Origin: Deltaproteobacteria bacterium | GTDB lineage: Bacteria; Desulfobacterota; Desulfarculia; Adiutricales; Adiutricaceae | NCBI GenBank assembly: GCA_031264145.1 | Contig: JAISEK010000082.1 | Coordinates: 1-48,273 of the forward strand | DNA length: 48,273 bases | Reading direction: 5' to 3' | In this document: positions 18,501-29,069 of the stretch, piece after piece | How the letters are laid out: every line of letters begins with the position of its first letter | Numbering within the stretch: position 1 is the stretch's first letter | Translations under genes and position numbers: made by a program | The notes under the pieces: generated by a model | Told to the model about the DNA's origin: nothing | Database searches by the model: none | Seen by the model: the letters and a program-made list of their open reading frames with translations, nothing else

Positions 18501-18846
18501 TCCCCTCGGCTGTCAGGGCGCGGTTGACCTCATTTATGTATTGGGAGAACTTGGAGGCCTCCAGCCCCGTCTGGTCGGTTATCAGCGAAAGGTCGGTGTC
18601 GTCCAGTATGTTGGCCAGGGACAGGCCAACCTGCCTGAAGGCGACCGTCGGCTCATCGAGGTACCAGGCGACCTCCAGGGAGGCCTTGTCGAGGTAGAGG
18701 GCCACCGACCTGGTGAGGTTGTCGGTTATGACGCGGTGGATGGCCCACCCGGACAGGAACATCATCAGGAAAAATGCGGCGCAAATATACAGTAGCTGCG
18801 TGATGTTTTCTTTGATGAGTGATTTGTAGCTGATTTTATTGGTCAT
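15598..18846 (-). CDS. Hybrid sensor histidine kinase (dCache-HisKA-HATPase-REC-Hpt)
   Basis: A 1082-residue inner-membrane kinase. TM1 is at about 15-37, TM2 at about 303-325, and between them lies a periplasmic sensor of about 260 residues resembling a double Cache domain (GKMIISLSQKVTGRDGTYHG, VLALDLDLDVL). The H-box is canonical, [14 protein letters not shown] with His347. The ATPase has the N-box LLNFLSNSVKYT, G1 DTGIGI and G2 GTGLGL. A receiver domain follows (VLVVDDLETNL, DLVFMDHMMPGLDG), then a low-complexity Gly/Gln linker and an Hpt domain with HALKGATATIG. It starts 51 bases after the BMP-type gene, so the binding protein probably delivers the signal to this kinase. Its output regulator may be the single-domain receiver at 23026. 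Confidence 0.92.
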   Translation of the reverse strand: MTNKISYKSLIKENITQLLYICAAFFLMMFLSGWAIHRVITDNLTRSVALYLDKASLEVAWYLDEPTVAFRQVGLSLANILDDTDLSLITDQTGLEASKFSQYINEVNRALTAEGTGIRGVSSVYGYIGNKFVHSENQAVPADFVPQNRLWYQSGMNNQEPRYTMPYRDSVTGKMIISLSQKVTGRDGTYHGVLALDLDLDVLNDYAMGLSMGEGSFGILVNEYRYILSHPDEKKRFLYFDNIDGQYARISDLIDSGERFAQTRLMNSYGVDSIVSLQRMDNGWVLGLVVPASSYYRGLRISLGILLTCGLMVMLLLCFTILRLNSAKRRLEAESRNKTSFLARISHEIRTPMNAIIGMSELLLRLGEQMPHRALAYCGNIKLASGNLLSIINDILDFSKIDSGGMALINDKYTLASLIDDVTNITRVRLTDESTVLVIDLDPNLPNNLYGDVLKIRQCLLNFLSNSVKYTKLGSICLEITGQLEGLNLTLRLAVKDTGIGIKRQDLEKLFHDFVRLDPVTNMNVEGTGLGLVITKRLCELMGGQIDVTSSYGHGSVFTMTLPQVVVSPEPIATVVRPETMSLLIYEERLPISRSIALSLAALGVPNDLVSTGERFRSKLSQGGWTHLILPAAEYPAHVETIAELAQGAWVGLTVKESQPVGSGKVSYLPTPVYCLTLANFLNSSSGVPGLDVMDAPARGTGVTMPQARVLVVDDLETNLIVAEGLMEGYGLQIDLCRGGREAVEMVQANEYDLVFMDHMMPGLDGIEATRLIRSLEGQRFLTLPVIALTANAVHGMKEMFLDHGLNDFLAKPIDSSKLEEILLAWIPREKQVSAQAAGWPSAAGDGHDGQGNGQAVQAGPLAGHQGDTDGDSPWRTANLDTAAGLSRSGGKIDNYRRLLRVFAADAEKARDILGQALERDDLRGYAIHVHALKGATATIGAQGLSDLAKELEMAGRQENMAYVTANTPRFLEYLSQVMVEVKSFLEAAAPPPEAPAIDRDVAQCLRKLGKAFEEVDTATIGLTLGSLRTGGTDPGLESVLDKIYGCFLDVEYDQALDIINGLLAGPPDQEAEPGQSKKMLN

Positions 18847-18897
18847 AATTTGACTTTAACGATAAAAGGCAAACGGTAGATTCAAAGTCGGCCGGGG

Positions 18898-20085
18898 CTA
18901 AAAATAGCCCTGGGGCCGGAGAAGCTCGATGTTCCTGTAGTACCAGTGGAGGCCGTCGATGAGGGTCTCGTCCGGCAGCGTGGTCCCTTCCCCGCCGACG
19001 ATGGTCCCCTCGTTCGTCTCTATGGGCCCGCCGAAGACGGAAAGCTGGCCGGAGGTTATCCGCCGGCTGGCGATCGCGACCATCTCCAGGGCCGCTGGGG
19101 AGTTGAGGCTGGAGTTTATGCCCGCCAGAGACACCAGCCCCGTCTCCAGGCCGGAGAAGTGGGGGCTGGCGGAGAAGGAGCCGTCCATGATGGTATCGAC
19201 CATGCGGTTGTAGTAGACCTCCCAGTTGGTCTGGACCGAGGCCAGGACCAGGTTCGGTGCCAGCGGGCCCATGTCGTAGCCGAAGCCTATGGCGAAGACC
19301 CCGTTCTTGGCCGCCTCCAGCAGGGCGTCGGCGGTGTTGGCGTGGTAGGCCATCACGTCGCTGCCGGCCCGTATGAGCTCGTCGGCCATGGCCGTCTCGG
19401 ACCCTGGGTCGGACCAGTTGTGGGTCACGCCCACGAGCACCCTGGCTCCGGGGTTGGCCAGGGACACGCCCATGGCAAAGCCGTCGAGGTCGCGGGTCAC
19501 CTCGCTGTTGCCGGAGTCCTTGGCCGCCACGTAGCCGATCAGGCCGGACTTCGTCCTGGCCCCGGCCAGGATCCCGGCCAGGAACCGGGCCTCGTACATG
19601 CGCCCGGCGTACCAGCTGCAGTTGGTCCCGTTGGAGGAGTTGCCGAAGGCGTTGGCCAACACGACCCAGGGGAAGTGGCCGGCCAGCTCCTCGCAGGGGT
19701 CGAGCTGGCTCCAGCTGGTGGAGAAGACGACGTTGGCCCCGTGGGCGATCAGGTCCCTGGTTGTGGCGTCGAAGGCCATCTGCCCGTAGTCCTGGACCCC
19801 GTACCTGACGTCAAGCTGGCTTTGCCTCAGGCGCAGACGCCGCAGGACGGTCCTGAGGCCCTGGATGTGGGCCTGGGAGTAGGGGTTGGTCCCGTCATCG
19901 GTGACGATGAGGCCAATCTTCAGGCGGCTGGCCTCCAACGGCATCCCGGGTCTCCATGAATCTGGCGGCGGGGGTCCCTGGCCCCTGGCCAGGATGAGGA
20001 TGGCCGCCGCCAGGATGGCCATGACTGCCAGTAGGGCGACATAGGTCAGCGGCCTCGCGCTGGCGTGCTGGCTGGGGAGGGACAT
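18898..20085 (-). CDS. Membrane-anchored BMP/PnrA-type periplasmic binding protein
   Basis: A 395-residue protein with an N-terminal hydrophobic segment at about 14-33 and no lipobox cysteine, so it is an uncleaved anchor or ordinary signal. The rest matches the Bmp/PnrA family of type I binding proteins that bind nucleosides or related ligands: LKIGLIVTDDGTNPYSQAHI, HGANVVFSTSWSQ, AGILAGARTKSGLIGYV, DVMAYHANTADALLEAAKNG and NLVLASVQTNWEVYYNRMVD. No ABC permease or ATPase genes are near; instead it sits directly upstream of a Cache-type hybrid kinase and downstream of another kinase. A role as ligand receptor for kinase signalling rather than uptake is the better inference. Confidence 0.87.
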   Translation of the reverse strand: MSLPSQHASARPLTYVALLAVMAILAAAILILARGQGPPPPDSWRPGMPLEASRLKIGLIVTDDGTNPYSQAHIQGLRTVLRRLRLRQSQLDVRYGVQDYGQMAFDATTRDLIAHGANVVFSTSWSQLDPCEELAGHFPWVVLANAFGNSSNGTNCSWYAGRMYEARFLAGILAGARTKSGLIGYVAAKDSGNSEVTRDLDGFAMGVSLANPGARVLVGVTHNWSDPGSETAMADELIRAGSDVMAYHANTADALLEAAKNGVFAIGFGYDMGPLAPNLVLASVQTNWEVYYNRMVDTIMDGSFSASPHFSGLETGLVSLAGINSSLNSPAALEMVAIASRRITSGQLSVFGGPIETNEGTIVGGEGTTLPDETLIDGLHWYYRNIELLRPQGYF

Positions 20086-20234
20086 GGCAACCGCTCCGCA
20101 TGGTCGGATGTAGCGTCCAAAACGGCCTCCTCCCTTTTCCCGCCCAAGACCTGGCCGTTTTTGGAAAAACCCGCCGATGGGCCGATGGCCAGGAATAGGG
20201 AACAGCTATGGACCAATGTTCGGGCAACAAGTTG

Positions 20235-20263
20235 ATTATATGTATCTGGATAATCTTGTTAAA
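20235..20263 (-). promoter_or_regulatory. Promoter candidate for the BMP-kinase transcription unit
   Basis: On the minus strand TTTAAC (20263-20258) and a perfect TATAAT (20240-20235) are 17 bases apart. They lie in the 316-base gap between the two kinase genes, 150 bases ahead of the binding-protein start. The gap otherwise holds only the terminator of the upstream kinase. Confidence 0.45.
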
Positions 20264-20373
20264 AAATTCTTGGGGCACGCTGGCCCGGCCGTCCTGGCAG
20301 GCAGACCAGGATGATCGGCCCCAGGGATCGCCCCACGCCCAGTCCTGTCAGGTCCATCATACCACAAACAGTG

Positions 20374-20395
20374 GAAAAATCCCCAATTTTTGGGG
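20374..20395 (-). terminator. Terminator after the degenerate hybrid kinase
   Basis: CCCCAA and TTGGGG (20381-20395) make a short perfect stem with a 3-base loop, followed on the minus strand by A-TTTTT. It lies just past the stop at 20402. Confidence 0.55.
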
Positions 20396-20401
20396 CCGGC
20401 C

Positions 20402-23002
20402 CTAGGAGGCCGGGCCCGGCCCGGGCCCGTCGGGAAGCCTTTTGAGGAAGGCGGCCAGGGGCTCGACCATCTGGCCCAGGGCCATGAGGAGGCTGCCGTG
20501 GTTTTCCTCGATGAACGTCCAGTCGGAGAGCCGCCCCGCCGACTCCAGCATGGCCGCCCTTTCAGAGATGGCCAGCGCCCCGATCGAGCGGGCGGCCATC
20601 TTCAGGACGTGTAGCTTTAGGGTGAGCAGCTGGCTGTCGCCATCGCTGATCATCTGGGGCAAGAGCCTCACTAGATCCTCGACGTCGCCGACGAATCCCC
20701 GCAGGGTTAGCACGTAGAGGTCATGGCGTCCGCCCAGCCGGACCAGGGCCTTGCCGACGTCCAGGCCTGGGATGTCGGGCAAGTCCAGCCTGGCCAGGGG
20801 ATCGCCACCGCCGGCGGGGGGGACCAGGCCGTCGTCCCAGCTTGGCCGGCACTTCTCCCGGGGTATCCACTTCAGGAGCAGGGCGTGGAGCTTGACGCTC
20901 TCGACCGGCTTGGGCAGATAGTCGTCCAGGCCGGCCTTGAGGAACTTCTCCTTGAGGCCGTCCACGGACTGGGCGGCCATGCCCACGATGGGCAGCCGAC
21001 CCTTGGCCCCAAGGGGCAATTCCCTGATCCTGGCCGCGGCCGCCAGGCCGTCCATGCCGGGCATGAAGCGGTCAATGAGCACCAGATCGTAGCTGTTTTC
21101 CCTGATCTTGGCCAAGGCCTCATCCCCGCCCCGGCAAAGGTCCACGGCCAGGCCGTAGGGCGCCAGGAGGCCCTCGGCCACGGCCAGGTTGGTGGGCCGA
21201 TCGTCCACCACCAGGACCCTGGCCGTGGGGGCGGTGAAGTCGGCCCAGGTCCTGGCCAGACCCTGGATCTCGGTCTCGTCGTGGCAGTTGTTCAGGAAGA
21301 AGGCCAGGGGCCTGGAATAGACCGGGGTGAACAGGTAGCGGACCCGGTCCAGGTTGAAGGGGGGGACGTCCTTGACCATCACGGCTATCCTGTCCCAGCT
21401 GAAGTGGCTGGAGAGGCCGGCGGCCAGGGCGTCGAAGGTGGGGACGGGGGCGATCACGTGGCTGAAGGCCCCCGGCTCGCCCTCCAGGGTCGGCAGGAGC
21501 TCCGCCTCCGGGACGAGCCGGTTCTTCACCCCCAGGGACTCCAGGGCGGCGACCAGGGAGGCGGCCATGGTCTGGCGGCGCTCGCTCAGGAGGACCCTCA
21601 GATCGGACGGGCGGTCGACCTTGGCCAGGGGGCCCTCCAGGGCGATGCCCTGGGGAAGGGTGACCATGAAAGTCGACCCCCGGCCAGGGATGCTGTCGGC
21701 CTTGATGGCCCCGCCCATCATCCGGCAGAGGCTGCCCGTGATGGCCAGGCCCAGCCAGGGTCCCTCGGATTGCCCATCCGGGCCGGCCCGCCCGCGGTCG
21801 TCGAGAAGATGCTCAAGATCCTGCCCGGCTATGCCCTGGCCGGTGTCCTCGACCGTCACGCTGAGCAGGATCCCCCCGCGGCGGTGCTCATGCCCGGCAA
21901 CGGAAAAGGTAATGCTCCCGCTCTCGGTGAACTTTACGGCGTTGGTCAGTAGGTTGAGGAGGATCTGCCTGAGCCTGGTGGGGTCACCGACAAGTTTGTC
22001 GGGGATGGCTGGGGACACCTCGGCCAGAAAGCGGACGGTCTTCTCCTGGAGCCGGGCGTTGATGACGGAGATGACGTCGTTTATGACCGTGGAGAGGGAG
22101 TAGGGGCCCTCTATGATGGCCAGCTTCTGGCTGTCTAGGTGGGAAAAGTCCAGGATGTCGTCGATCAGGGCCATGAGGTTGGCGCCGGAACGCCTTATCT
22201 GCCTGACGAAGGCCCTGGACTGCTGCGGGAGCCTCAGCGAGTGGCGCATCAGCAGGTCGCTCAGGCCCATTATGGCGTTTAGGGGGGCCCGTATTTCCTG
22301 GCTGATTCGGGCCAGGAAGACGGAGCGGCTGGTTATGGACGTCCTGAGCGACTCGTTGAGGCCCTGGCAGCGGCAAAGGAGGAGCAGGGGGGCCAGCCCC
22401 GCCAGGTTCACCAGGGCCAGGGCCAGGGCCAGGAAGGTCTTGTCCCCGGGCCCGGCCGGGGACGCCAGCTCGATGACCGCCAAGGCCATCACGTGGCCCT
22501 CCGGGCCAATGACCGGGGCGTAGGCCAGGATGGCCGGCTGGTGCTTTTGGATGCGGGGGGTGATGACTATTTCCCCCTCCCAGGCAGGAATTGCCCCTGG
22601 CTCGTTGGCGGCCTCCACCAAGGGCCGGGCCAGGCCGGGACCCATGGCCAGGGAATCGGAGGGGGGAATGTAGTCGGTCAGGTATTCTATCTGGCCATTG
22701 ACGACCCTGATAAAATAAATACAGTCTATATTATATTTTTTACTAAAATTTAATAGTTTATTTGTAAAAAAGACTGGATTTTCATTTGTATATTTAGAAT
22801 TAATTAATGTTGAAACTTCATTTTCAGATAATAAATACGATGAAGATAATGATAATAATTTAATTTTATCATTTTCTAGTTCATGGGTAATTCTATATAT
22901 TCTTATATAGTGACTATAAATTAAAATAGACAAAGAGATGGTCAAGACAGGACACAAAAAGAGGAAAACAGCTCTCGTCCTCGCTCTGTCGCTTAAAGCC
23001 AT
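20402..23002 (-). CDS. Hybrid histidine kinase lacking the phosphoacceptor histidine (pseudokinase-REC-Hpt)
   Basis: An 866-residue membrane protein: TM1 at about 11-33, a short extracytoplasmic region, TM2 at about 190-212, then HisKA, HATPase, REC and Hpt. The H-box reads ISQEIRAPLNAIMG, so residue 235 is Gln where the phosphorylated His should be. The G2 box GTGLGL is altered to GPWLGL, while N-box LLNLLTNAVKFT and G1 DTGQGI remain. The receiver keeps its acidic pocket and Asp (VLVVDDRPTNL, DLVLIDRFMPGMDG) and the Hpt keeps His798 (LHVLKMAARSIG). It may therefore act as a phosphorelay intermediate or allosteric partner rather than an autokinase. The first 100 codons are strongly AT-rich while the rest is GC-rich. 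It lies 23 bases after the single-domain regulator gene. Confidence 0.9.
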   Translation of the reverse strand: MALSDRARTRAVFLFLCPVLTISLSILIYSHYIRIYRITHELENDKIKLLSLSSSYLLSENEVSTLINSKYTNENPVFFTNKLLNFSKKYNIDCIYFIRVVNGQIEYLTDYIPPSDSLAMGPGLARPLVEAANEPGAIPAWEGEIVITPRIQKHQPAILAYAPVIGPEGHVMALAVIELASPAGPGDKTFLALALALVNLAGLAPLLLLCRCQGLNESLRTSITSRSVFLARISQEIRAPLNAIMGLSDLLMRHSLRLPQQSRAFVRQIRRSGANLMALIDDILDFSHLDSQKLAIIEGPYSLSTVINDVISVINARLQEKTVRFLAEVSPAIPDKLVGDPTRLRQILLNLLTNAVKFTESGSITFSVAGHEHRRGGILLSVTVEDTGQGIAGQDLEHLLDDRGRAGPDGQSEGPWLGLAITGSLCRMMGGAIKADSIPGRGSTFMVTLPQGIALEGPLAKVDRPSDLRVLLSERRQTMAASLVAALESLGVKNRLVPEAELLPTLEGEPGAFSHVIAPVPTFDALAAGLSSHFSWDRIAVMVKDVPPFNLDRVRYLFTPVYSRPLAFFLNNCHDETEIQGLARTWADFTAPTARVLVVDDRPTNLAVAEGLLAPYGLAVDLCRGGDEALAKIRENSYDLVLIDRFMPGMDGLAAAARIRELPLGAKGRLPIVGMAAQSVDGLKEKFLKAGLDDYLPKPVESVKLHALLLKWIPREKCRPSWDDGLVPPAGGGDPLARLDLPDIPGLDVGKALVRLGGRHDLYVLTLRGFVGDVEDLVRLLPQMISDGDSQLLTLKLHVLKMAARSIGALAISERAAMLESAGRLSDWTFIEENHGSLLMALGQMVEPLAAFLKRLPDGPGPGPAS

Positions 23003-23025
23003 GCTGCCAACCGCGCTGGTAAAGA

Positions 23026-23442
23026 CTAAGCCTGGGCACCGTGGCGCCTGATTCCAAGCCGGTACTCCGTCAGCTCGAGGTAGTTGCCGAGGCGCCTCAG
23101 CAGAAGGGTCCTGGAGAACGGCTTGGTTATGTAGTCCAGGGCCCCTAGCTCCAGGCCCGTGACCTCGCTCTCCGACTCGGCCGTGGCTGTCAGGAAGACG
23201 ACCGGGATGGATGAGAGGCCCTGGTCGGACTTCAGGCGCCTCATGGCCTCCAGGCCGTCCACCTGGGGCATCTCAACGTCCAGAAGTATCAGATCGGGCC
23301 TTATTTTGGCCAGGAGCTTGAACATTTTTTCGGCCGAGGTCGCCGGGATGACGTCGAAGTCGTCCATGAGGCTGTAGACGCAGGCATTGAGATTGGTAAC
23401 GTTGTCATCCACCACCATGATTCGTTTTTTTTGCGTATTCAT
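23026..23442 (-). CDS. Single-domain response regulator (CheY-like receiver)
   Basis: A 138-residue protein made of one receiver domain: IMVVDDNVTNLNACVYSL, the phospho-acceptor Asp55 in LILLDVEMPQVDG, the Thr in VVFLTATAE, and the Lys in DYITKPFSR. There is no output domain, so it would act by protein contact or as a phosphate shuttle. It is the first gene of a unit with the degenerate hybrid kinase, whose intact Hpt is a natural partner. The start at 23442 follows GCCAGGTG nine bases upstream. Confidence 0.9.
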   Translation of the reverse strand: MNTQKKRIMVVDDNVTNLNACVYSLMDDFDVIPATSAEKMFKLLAKIRPDLILLDVEMPQVDGLEAMRRLKSDQGLSSIPVVFLTATAESESEVTGLELGALDYITKPFSRTLLLRRLGNYLELTEYRLGIRRHGAQA

Positions 23443-23475
23443 CTAACACCTGGCTTATTTTAGTTAATAATTGCT

Positions 23476-23504
23476 GCTATAGAATAATATTTAATTAGAA
23501 TCAA
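23476..23504 (-). promoter_or_regulatory. Promoter candidate for the receiver-pseudokinase unit
   Basis: On the minus strand TTGATT (23504-23499) and TATAGC (23481-23476) are separated by exactly 17 bases in an AT-rich spacer, about 35 bases ahead of the start codon. The rest of the 23443-23771 gap shows no gene; it turns GC-rich after about 23580. Confidence 0.45.
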
Positions 23505-23771
23505 GAAATACTTATTCTATCAATTATTGATTATTTTATTATTATTTTTGGATAAACCACATGAAAGGCAGATTAGCGCAGGAAACAATGATCAAGAAAG
23601 AAAGGACACGGAGAGGAAGGCTGCGGGGCCCAGGCCCGCCGGCATGCGAACCGAGTCTCGCCCTGGCCATGTTTTCCAGGGCGATGGAAGAATTCTATAA
23701 TGTAATCGGAGGGGTTGTCAAGCCGCCGGAGGCTTCGGCGCCATGTCGGGCGTCCCGTCCCTCCCCCGGAT

Positions 23772-24407
23772 CTAGTCCAAGGGCGGCCGGTTCCTCCAGG
23801 CCCGGGTGGCCGCCCCGTGGCGGATATTCTCGGCCTCTTCCCTGTCCTGGAAATGGAACCGTTCACCGCCGTTCCCTAGGACCGCGGACACCGGGGTGTC
23901 CAGCCACTCGTCCCCGTCCCTGAACATCAGGAAATAGCGGCCCTCCTCGTCGATGGCCAGGCCCTCGAGGCGCTCCAGGAGGCACTTCTCGATAAGGGCC
24001 AGGGCCAGGGCCTCCTCCTGGCCAGGGTCCAGGTCGGGTCGGCTCTCGGCGATTTCCTCTAGGCGTGAGTCTACCTGGTCCAGGATCTCCTCCAGATACC
24101 ATTCCAGGCGAAAGACGCTTGATTCCTGGGACCTCTTGAACTCAAGGCCCAGGCCCAGGGCGAAGTCCCGCACGGCCTCCGTCCAGGCCTCGGGATCCTG
24201 TGGGCCGAAGTAGCGTTGACTGTCCATCTCGAAAGTGGGCCCGGCCGGCCGGACGGGGGCCGGTTCCGCCGCCGCCCCAGGCCCCGGCCTGGCCCGGGGG
24301 ACCATCGACTTGGGCCTTGGGCCCCCGTCCGGGCCGGTCCCCGTCCCTTGGGACCAGGCCTGCCCGGCAGCTAGGAGGGCCACCAGTAGAATCAAGGATG
24401 TCTTCAT
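23772..24407 (-). CDS. Exported hypothetical protein
   Basis: A 211-residue protein starting at ATG 24405-24407, which has GGGGAGG about seven bases upstream; the frame is open to 24539 but that extension lacks a ribosome site. The N-terminus MKTSLILLVALLAAGQAWSQ is a clear signal peptide with likely cleavage after AWS. A Pro/Gly/Arg-rich linker (about 20-60) leads to a helical acidic domain (FALGLGLEFKRSQESSVFRL, WYLEEILDQVDSRLEEIAES) and a short C-terminal domain with DEEGRYFLMFRDGDEWLDTP. No family was recognised. It is a single gene between two signalling units and faces away from the PAS kinase. Confidence 0.65.
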   Translation of the reverse strand: MKTSLILLVALLAAGQAWSQGTGTGPDGGPRPKSMVPRARPGPGAAAEPAPVRPAGPTFEMDSQRYFGPQDPEAWTEAVRDFALGLGLEFKRSQESSVFRLEWYLEEILDQVDSRLEEIAESRPDLDPGQEEALALALIEKCLLERLEGLAIDEEGRYFLMFRDGDEWLDTPVSAVLGNGGERFHFQDREEAENIRHGAATRAWRNRPPLD

Positions 24408-24963
24408 GCTAGCCTCCCCAGGGCCGAGGTATCCGGTGGTTGGCCAATGGCAGCCGTTCCGGACGGGCTGTGCGATTTCCCATGTCCATCCCGGTTCTGG
24501 TGATTGGATGAAGCGATGCCCATTTAAGAGCACCGGCAAAAGCCATAATAATCACTAACATTTACATATATAATAATATTTGATTTATAAACACTATAAT
24601 TTATTTCTAAATACATAGCATTTATTAGTATAAAAAAATCTATTCCTGCATCAAGTCAAGCTATTTGCCATAAATGCTTTTTTTGAACCCAATTATCGCT
24701 AATGGCATGGGGCTTGCCCGAGCGGAATCCATGACCTGCCCAGGCCGGGTTACTTGACTTTTTCGTTAAATTTAAATATCATAATTGGAATGATTAGGTT
24801 TGATTTTTTCCATTATCTTCTTCCAATTCTCGTCTTTATGGATGGTTATGGTCCTTATCGTCCCGGCCCTTACCCGGCGGCCCTGGCCCAGGTGTCCGCC
24901 TGGTGGCCTGGCAGGGTGCCCTGGCCTATCGCCATTCAGCCAATAATCATTTGAATTTCGTGT
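24408..24963. other. Intergenic region, partly AT-rich
   Basis: Divergent spacer between the exported protein and the PAS kinase gene. 24540-24660 and 24760-24830 are AT-rich and could carry promoters, but none reaches a clear -35/-10 match. No gene is supported. Confidence 0.3.
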
Positions 24964-27429
<2,466 letters not shown>

Positions 27430-27575
27430 AGGCCGCCCCAGGCCCGGCGAATGCCCCGCCGGGAATGCGGCCTGGGCCAGTCCCGTGCTAAAACTATCTG
27501 GCCCTGCCCTATGCCATGGTCGTCCAGCCCGCGTATATTATGGCCTTGTCGTGCCTGGCGGTTTTGTAAAATCTG

Positions 27576-27875
27576 CGCTGTTGGACGGGACACCAGGTAG
27601 CGCTCTACCATTACCGGTCCAGTGCCGGCGAGGAGGTTGACCTGGTGCTGGAGGACTGGTCCGGCCGGGTGGCCGCCGTGGAAGTGAAGCTGGCCGCCAG
27701 CGTCTATCCGCATGATCTCAAGGGCCTGGCCTCCCTGCGTGGCGTCCTGGGCGACAGTTTCGTCAGGGGGGCGGTCATTTACCTCGGACGCGAACCCATG
27801 GCCATGGGCGACCGGCTTTTCGCCGTGCCTCTTGGCGCTGTCTTTGCCGGAACTCCCCTGGGCTCGGTCCTTTAG
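27576..27875 (+). pseudogene. 3' remnant of a DUF4143-type AAA ATPase gene
   Basis: From about 27576 the frame reads TGHQVALYHYRSSAGEEVDL, then VAAVEVKLAASVYPHDLKGL, GDSFVRGAVIYLG and MGDRLFAVPLGAVF. This is the C-terminal PD-(D/E)xK-like domain of the DUF4143 group of ATPases, which normally follows an N-terminal AAA domain of some 300 residues. That N-terminal part is missing: upstream sequence to the PAS kinase stop has no matching frame. It is therefore a truncated relic. An internal ATG at 27645 could make a 76-residue peptide, but expression is doubtful. Confidence 0.6.
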
Positions 27876-27916
27876 CCCCGCCTCCTGTCGGCCCGATGCG
27901 CTCGAGGGCCTTTCGC

Positions 27917-28846
27917 TCAAGCCGAGTCGGCCTGGGTCCTCTTCTTGGCCAATATCAGGCCCCCCAGCTCGGAGGTGAGGACCCCAAGGATGATGATCAG
28001 CGCGCCCAGGGCCGCCTTGAGGCCCACCGCATCGCCCAGGATGAGCCAGGCCCCGACGGTGGCCGTGACCGGCTCGAACTGGAAGCAGAGCATGGCTTGG
28101 ATGGCGGTCGTGTACTTCTGGCAGGCCGTCTGGATGAAGACTATCCCTATCGAGGCCAGGATGGCGCAGTAGAGGAGGCCGGACACGAAGTGCCCGGAAA
28201 GCTCAAGGCCCTTGCCCAGGTCGGGGTGGATGGGGGGCAGGAGTCCAGACTCGAAGAGGACGAAGGTGACCAGGACCAGGGGAATGGCCCCGATGAACTG
28301 GAGGACCAGCATCCTGGAGGTCAGGAACGGTTCCTCGCTGCCCTCGGTGTAGATGTTCATGTAGATCATGTACAGGGCCCACAGGGGCACCGACAGGAAG
28401 GCGATGACGTCACCCGGGCGCAGGCCCTGGAAGGATGGATCCAGGAGAAGGTACAGACCTATGAGAGCCAGTATTATGCCGACAAGGTTATTCAGGCTTA
28501 TCCTTGTCCGGAAAAGAATGAATGACACCAAAGGAATGGCCGGCAGGGTCATGGCGGCGATGAACGCTGCCCTGGGCACCTCGGTGAAGTTGATGCTGTA
28601 GGTCTGCAGGAGGAAGCCGCCGCCCATGTAGAAGCCCAGGACGATGCCCCGCCTGGCCGTTGTCTTGGTAAGGCCCCTTAGGTGTCGGCGGAAGAGGGCC
28701 AGCGAGACCGCCAGGGCCAGACCGAAGCGGCACAGGAGGAACAGGGCCGGGGAGGAATGGTCAAGGCCCCAGCTGGTGAAGATGAAGGACATGCCCCAAA
28801 TGGCGGCGGCCAGGATGATGGCCAGATCTGCTTGCCAGGCTTTCAT
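27917..28846 (-). CDS. EamA-family (DMT superfamily) transporter
   Basis: A 309-residue integral membrane protein with about ten hydrophobic helices in two similar halves, as in the drug/metabolite transporter superfamily. Typical segments are IILAAAIWGMSFIFTSWGL and LALFLLCRFGLA-like strings in the first repeat, and EPVTATVGAWLILGDAVGLK in the second. The ATG at 28844-28846 has GGGAG upstream; the frame extends to 29020 but overlaps the hairpin there. Substrates in this family are often amino acids or small metabolites and cannot be told from sequence. A single gene. Confidence 0.88.
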   Translation of the reverse strand: MKAWQADLAIILAAAIWGMSFIFTSWGLDHSSPALFLLCRFGLALAVSLALFRRHLRGLTKTTARRGIVLGFYMGGGFLLQTYSINFTEVPRAAFIAAMTLPAIPLVSFILFRTRISLNNLVGIILALIGLYLLLDPSFQGLRPGDVIAFLSVPLWALYMIYMNIYTEGSEEPFLTSRMLVLQFIGAIPLVLVTFVLFESGLLPPIHPDLGKGLELSGHFVSGLLYCAILASIGIVFIQTACQKYTTAIQAMLCFQFEPVTATVGAWLILGDAVGLKAALGALIIILGVLTSELGGLILAKKRTQADSA

Positions 28847-28996
28847 TTGACAGCTCCCAAGCTGGGCCTCGTGGCCGCGGTATTGTCTCACTCCGAAATA
28901 TAGCACAAAATAATGGCGTTTTGAATCGGCTTCCCACTGGCCAGGCCCCCAGGCCGCCAGGGGCCTGGGGGCCATCGCGGAAGCGCTAGGCAGAAG

Positions 28997-29038
28997 AAAA
29001 GCCCCGGAGGACCTCATCATGGTCGCCCGGGGCTTTTT
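28997..29038. terminator. Strong hairpin terminator at the end of the hdrA-flx operon
   Basis: AAAAGCCCCGG (28997-29007) and CCGGGGCTTTT (29027-29037) make an 11-bp perfect stem with T-runs on both strands. It ends the minus-strand flx operon 33 bases beyond flxA. Confidence 0.8.
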
Positions 29039-29069
29039 GGCCGTCGGCGGGGAAGTCCAGGGCCCCTCC

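Noticed and set aside
24754-24954. Plus-strand 66-codon frame before the PAS kinase
   Set aside because: Spans an abrupt AT to GC change and has no similarity to known leader peptides.
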